Assembly (NCBI RefSeq): GCF_002298975.1
Contig: NZ_DBMV01000038.1
Span: 1-64,000 of the forward strand
From: Ralstonia sp. UBA689
Lineage (GTDB): Bacteria; Pseudomonadota; Gammaproteobacteria; Burkholderiales; Burkholderiaceae
Length of the DNA: 64,000 bases
Reading direction: 5' to 3'
The notes under the pieces are model-generated. The model saw only the letters and a program-made list of their open reading frames with translations, was not told the DNA's origin and did not search any database. Of the stretch, positions 61,293 through 64,000 are shown in pieces (position 1 is the first letter of the stretch; each line of letters starts with the position of its first letter). Both the position numbers and the translations under genes were made by a program.

Positions 61293-61784
61293 TCAGGCCG
61301 CCTGCCCGGCCGCGGCCTTGGCCGGGAACAGCAGCGCACGGGCCTCGGCATCGAGCATCGCCAGCACCTCGATGCGCTGGACCAGGCCGTCGTCCAGGCT
61401 GGCCACGGGACCAAGCCACCGTGCGTTGGGCGTGGCAACGCCACTGTCGGCAAACTGTGTGTCCTGGATACGGCGCGTGTGCGTGGCGCGCTCAACAATC
61501 AGGCCAAGCAACGGCGCCTGATTGTCATCAAGCACGTCACGTCCGTCTGCGGCATAGCGCACCAGCACCAGGCGCGTGGACCGCAGCAGCCGCGCCGGAC
61601 GCCCGAGCGCGAGTTGCGACACGTCGATCACGGGCACCGGCGTGCCATGCCGCTCGACCACGCCGGCAATCCACGCCGGCGCGCCGGGGATCGTCTTGGC
61701 CGGCATCAGCGGCAGCACCTCGGCAATCTGCGCCACGTCGAGCGCGTAGCGGTCGCTATCGAGCTCGAACAGAAGGTAAAGCAT
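61293..61784 (-). CDS. wspB: CheW-like coupling protein WspB
   Basis: A 163-residue CheW protein: MLYLLFELDSDRYALDVAQI, AEVLPLMPAKTIPGAPAWIA, GVVERHGTPVPVIDVSQLAL, and later LGLIVERATHT. It links the receptor WspA to the kinase WspE. The operon contains two CheW-type proteins (WspB and WspD), as is usual for wsp. It follows wspA by 36 bases. Confidence 0.94.
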   Translation of the reverse strand: MLYLLFELDSDRYALDVAQIAEVLPLMPAKTIPGAPAWIAGVVERHGTPVPVIDVSQLALGRPARLLRSTRLVLVRYAADGRDVLDDNQAPLLGLIVERATHTRRIQDTQFADSGVATPNARWLGPVASLDDGLVQRIEVLAMLDAEARALLFPAKAAAGQAA

Positions 61785-61820
61785 GGCGATTCTCGCTACG
61801 GCAAAAACATCCGATGGGCG

Positions 61821-63497
61821 TCAGGCTTCGATCTTGAAGCGCGAAACGCCAGTACGCAGTTGGTTGGCGACCAGCGTCAGATCGTCGATGGCCTGTGACG
61901 ACTGCCGCAGCGATTCCGCCGTCTGCTGCGCGGCCTCCGAGAGCTGCGACAGCGCCTGCGTGATCTGCTCCGCACCGGTCGCCTGCGTCTGCATGCCTTC
62001 GTTGACCATCTGGAAGCGCGGCGCCAGCGTTTGCACTTCCATAATGATTTGCGAGAGCTGCGTGCCGACCTGCTGCACGTCGCGCATGCCGCGCCGCACC
62101 TCTTCCGAGAACTTGTCCATGCCCATCACACCGGCCGACACGGCGGACTGGATCTCCTTGACCGTCTGCTCGATGTCATAAGTGGCGACGGCCGTCTGGT
62201 CAGCCAGGCGGCGGATCTCGGTGGCCACCACCGCAAAGCCGCGGCCGTATTCGCCGGCCTTCTCGGCCTCGATGGCGGCGTTGAGCGACAGCAGGTTGGT
62301 CTGGTCGGCCACCTTGGTAATGGTCGACACCACCTGGTTGATGTTGGTCGCCTTCTCGTTGAGGATCGCCAGCTTGGCGTTGACCGAGCCGGCGGCTTCC
62401 ATCACGCCGCGCATGGTGTCTTCCATGCGCGTAAGGCCACTCTGGCTGGCACCGGCCAGCGTGGCGGACTGCTCAGCCACGGTGGACACCTCGTTCATGG
62501 TGCGCAGCAGGTCACGCGAGGTGGCGAAGATCTCGCGCGAGGTCGCGCCGATCTCGGTGGTGGTGGCGGCGGTCTCGGCGGCGGTGGCCTGCTGCTCCTT
62601 GGAGGTGGCGGCAATCTCGGCCACCGACGTGGTCACCTGCAACGAAGACTTCTGCGCCTGCGACACCAGGCTCGCCAACTCTTCGGCCATGCGGTTGAAG
62701 CCCTCTTCCAGCGTGCCGAACTCGTCGGTGCGGTCCAGGTCCAGGCGCCCGGACAAATTGCCGGTGCGCATGTTGTCGTGCACCTCCACCAGCCGCGCCA
62801 TCGGCACGGTAACCGCCCTGTACAGCGCGTAGCCCAGCATCAGCGCGGCCAGCAATACGACGCCCAGCGCCACGGCCAGCGTCACCTCGGTGCTCTGCAC
62901 GGAGGTGCGGATCTGCTTGGCCGACTCGTCCGCCACAGTGCGGTTATCGGCGACGAGCTTGTCGGCCAACTCCGTGGCTTCCTCCCAGACCGGCACGGCG
63001 CGCTGCACGACGGCCTGTGCGGCCGGCCTGGATGTGCGAGCCAGTTGCATGGCCTCGTTGAACATCGGCAGGTACTTGTCGATGGCAGCACGGTAGATGC
63101 GGAAGCGCTGGCGGTCGTCGTTGCGATAGATGGTGGCTTCGTAGGCGGTCGAGTGCCGGTCAAGCTCGCGCACGGTCTGGGCGGCACGATCGAGATCACG
63201 GCGGGCGCTATCTGCGTCAGCGTCGACAAACAGGGCACGCTCAAGCGTCGCTTGGGCGTTGCGTGTCGACGCGCGCAGCGCCGTCGACAGATACAAGCCT
63301 GGCACGGAGTCATGCCCCAGGCTCAGGGCTTCTTCGTCGATCACGTGCAGGCGGGTGTACGAGACCGCCGCCATGATCACCATCAGCACGAACAGCACGC
63401 CAAAGCTGAAGACGATGCGGCTGCCGAGCGTGGACCGGCCGCCGCGAAGCATGCCTGCCAGGGTTGCGTTGCTGATGCGTGGCGTCGCAGAAACCAT
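61821..63497 (-). CDS. wspA: Methyl-accepting receptor WspA
   Basis: A 558-residue chemoreceptor, the sensor of surface contact or envelope stress. The first membrane helix is IVFSFGVLFVLMVIMAAVSY; a four-helix-bundle periplasmic domain follows; the second helix is VTLAVALGVVLLAALMLGYA; then comes HAMP (TVPMARLVEVHDNMRTG) and a long coiled-coil signalling domain with the hairpin tip EAEKAGEYGRGFAVVATEIR and RLADQTAVATYDIEQ. It is the first gene of wspABCDEF-wspR. About 285 bases of apparently non-coding sequence lie upstream. Confidence 0.95.
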   Translation of the reverse strand: MVSATPRISNATLAGMLRGGRSTLGSRIVFSFGVLFVLMVIMAAVSYTRLHVIDEEALSLGHDSVPGLYLSTALRASTRNAQATLERALFVDADADSARRDLDRAAQTVRELDRHSTAYEATIYRNDDRQRFRIYRAAIDKYLPMFNEAMQLARTSRPAAQAVVQRAVPVWEEATELADKLVADNRTVADESAKQIRTSVQSTEVTLAVALGVVLLAALMLGYALYRAVTVPMARLVEVHDNMRTGNLSGRLDLDRTDEFGTLEEGFNRMAEELASLVSQAQKSSLQVTTSVAEIAATSKEQQATAAETAATTTEIGATSREIFATSRDLLRTMNEVSTVAEQSATLAGASQSGLTRMEDTMRGVMEAAGSVNAKLAILNEKATNINQVVSTITKVADQTNLLSLNAAIEAEKAGEYGRGFAVVATEIRRLADQTAVATYDIEQTVKEIQSAVSAGVMGMDKFSEEVRRGMRDVQQVGTQLSQIIMEVQTLAPRFQMVNEGMQTQATGAEQITQALSQLSEAAQQTAESLRQSSQAIDDLTLVANQLRTGVSRFKIEA

Positions 63498-63782
63498 GTT
63501 TGAAGCCTATAGAACGAACAAAAAAAGACATGGAAGCGACTCGCAAAGCACGCTTCCAGGCTGCGATGAATAGTAAAGGAAGGTAACGGCCGCCGGAACC
63601 GAAACCTTTGCAATTGCGCGTGGATGCGGGTGAGTCCTTGCTCCACGACAAATGAAATGGCACGCGTGCGGCGTGGGTTTAGACCAGCCCGCCAAGGAAA
63701 CCGCAATCAAGGAGCAGCAAGCGTGTGGCAGTGTGGCAGCGCGCCGGTGCAACCGGCAAACGCCCGAATGAAATGACGCGTT
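63498..63782. other. Intergenic region upstream of wspA
   Basis: This contains the presumed wsp promoter, with an A/T-rich patch (AACAAAAAAAGACA on the given strand near 63515). I could not assign a specific promoter or regulator site, and no gene is evident. Confidence 0.4.
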
Positions 63783-64000
63783 TCAGCCGCTGCGCACAGC
63801 ACGCGCAAACGCTTGCACCACGTCGGCGGAGGCGTCGGTGATGGCCCAGTAACCCATGCCGGCATTGCGCCAGTGCAGGAGTTGGTAGCCGCGCTCGGTG
63901 CGCAGGGCGGGCTCGGTATCGCCGTCCGCCTCGGGGCGCACGTACAGGTCTACCGGATGCTGTGCGGACCGGTAGACCAGCACCGCCACCGGGCGGCCGT
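63783..64000 (-). CDS. Probable anti-sigma factor, C-terminal part
   Basis: The gene enters from beyond base 64000 and ends at 63783. The visible 72 residues read GRPVAVLVYRSAQHPVDLYV, later RGYQLLHWRNAGMGYWAITD and ASADVVQAFARAVRSG. This pattern (V-Y-R-R-x-H-x-V-x-L-F/Y-V, then G-Y-x-x-x-H-W-x-x-x-G-M-x-Y-W-A-I/V-S/T-D) is the periplasmic C-terminal domain of transmembrane anti-sigma factors partnered with ECF sigma factors. The partner would lie outside the window. Confidence 0.7.
   Translation of the reverse strand, partial: GRPVAVLVYRSAQHPVDLYVRPEADGDTEPALRTERGYQLLHWRNAGMGYWAITDASADVVQAFARAVRSG

Noticed and set aside
62031..63503. 490-residue His/Arg-rich frame antisense to wspA
   Set aside because: The composition is that of an antisense frame to a coiled-coil gene; there is no start signal or domain.

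Overview
The window looks like chromosomal DNA of a Betaproteobacterium of the family Burkholderiaceae, most probably a Ralstonia of the pickettii/insidiosa type. The reasons are the high GC content, two classical betaproteobacterial trimeric porins, a complete Wsp chemosensory operon, a pqqABCDE operon beside a quinoprotein alcohol oxidation cluster, and a TTTCTTTG-type intergenic repeat that I recall from Ralstonia/Burkholderia genomes. The genus call is recognition, not the result of a search.

Left part (1-10 kb). A small accessory stress block holds an Hsp20 chaperone, an extra RpoD-like sigma factor, a hypothetical protein and an ACP / acyl-AMP ligase / PlsC fusion. Three FNR-type boxes (one perfect) suggest control by low oxygen. 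It is followed by two small envelope proteins and a scarred stretch with an IstB (IS21-type) remnant.

Sugar region (8.8-20.1 kb). A porin gene diverges from xylFGH, an ABC pentose importer. Between them lie two identical 18-bp LacI-type operators inside a larger mirrored repeat, plus the 3' end of a lost OprB-like porin. A uronate-dehydrogenase-like SDR follows xylH, and a LacI-family regulator lies a little downstream. An orphan Wzz-like protein and a DMT exporter/AraC pair are interspersed.

Middle (20.1-25.7 kb). A deletion scar joins the 3' halves of an SDR gene and a LysR gene. Then come an AraC regulator, an ABM-domain enzyme, two tandem paralogous lipoproteins and a Fur-boxed PepSY membrane operon.

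Quinoprotein cluster (25.8-44.5 kb). The genes are cytochrome c-550 PedF, a quinoprotein-associated periplasmic binding protein, an AcoR-like sigma-54 activator, pqqABCDE, a second cytochrome c, a PQQ alcohol dehydrogenase with the Asp-x-Asp signature of lanthanide enzymes, a TonB-dependent receptor, an acetaldehyde dehydrogenase, a SoxYZ-like carrier, two metallo-beta-lactamase-fold relay proteins and a porin. I found six -24/-12 (sigma-54) promoters in front of its transcription units, so the cluster reads as one regulon: alcohol enters by the porin, is oxidised in the periplasm, electrons leave by cytochromes c, and the aldehyde is oxidised by the NAD-dependent dehydrogenase.

Right part (44.6-64 kb). 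A MarR/tautomerase pair with a shared repeated motif is followed by a GlxA-type regulator, an acyl-CoA dehydrogenase-thiolase-FadJ beta-oxidation operon and an internally deleted desaturase pseudogene. A CACHE-PAS-GGDEF-EAL protein then converges on the full wspABCDEF-wspR surface-sensing operon. The window ends inside a probable anti-sigma factor gene.
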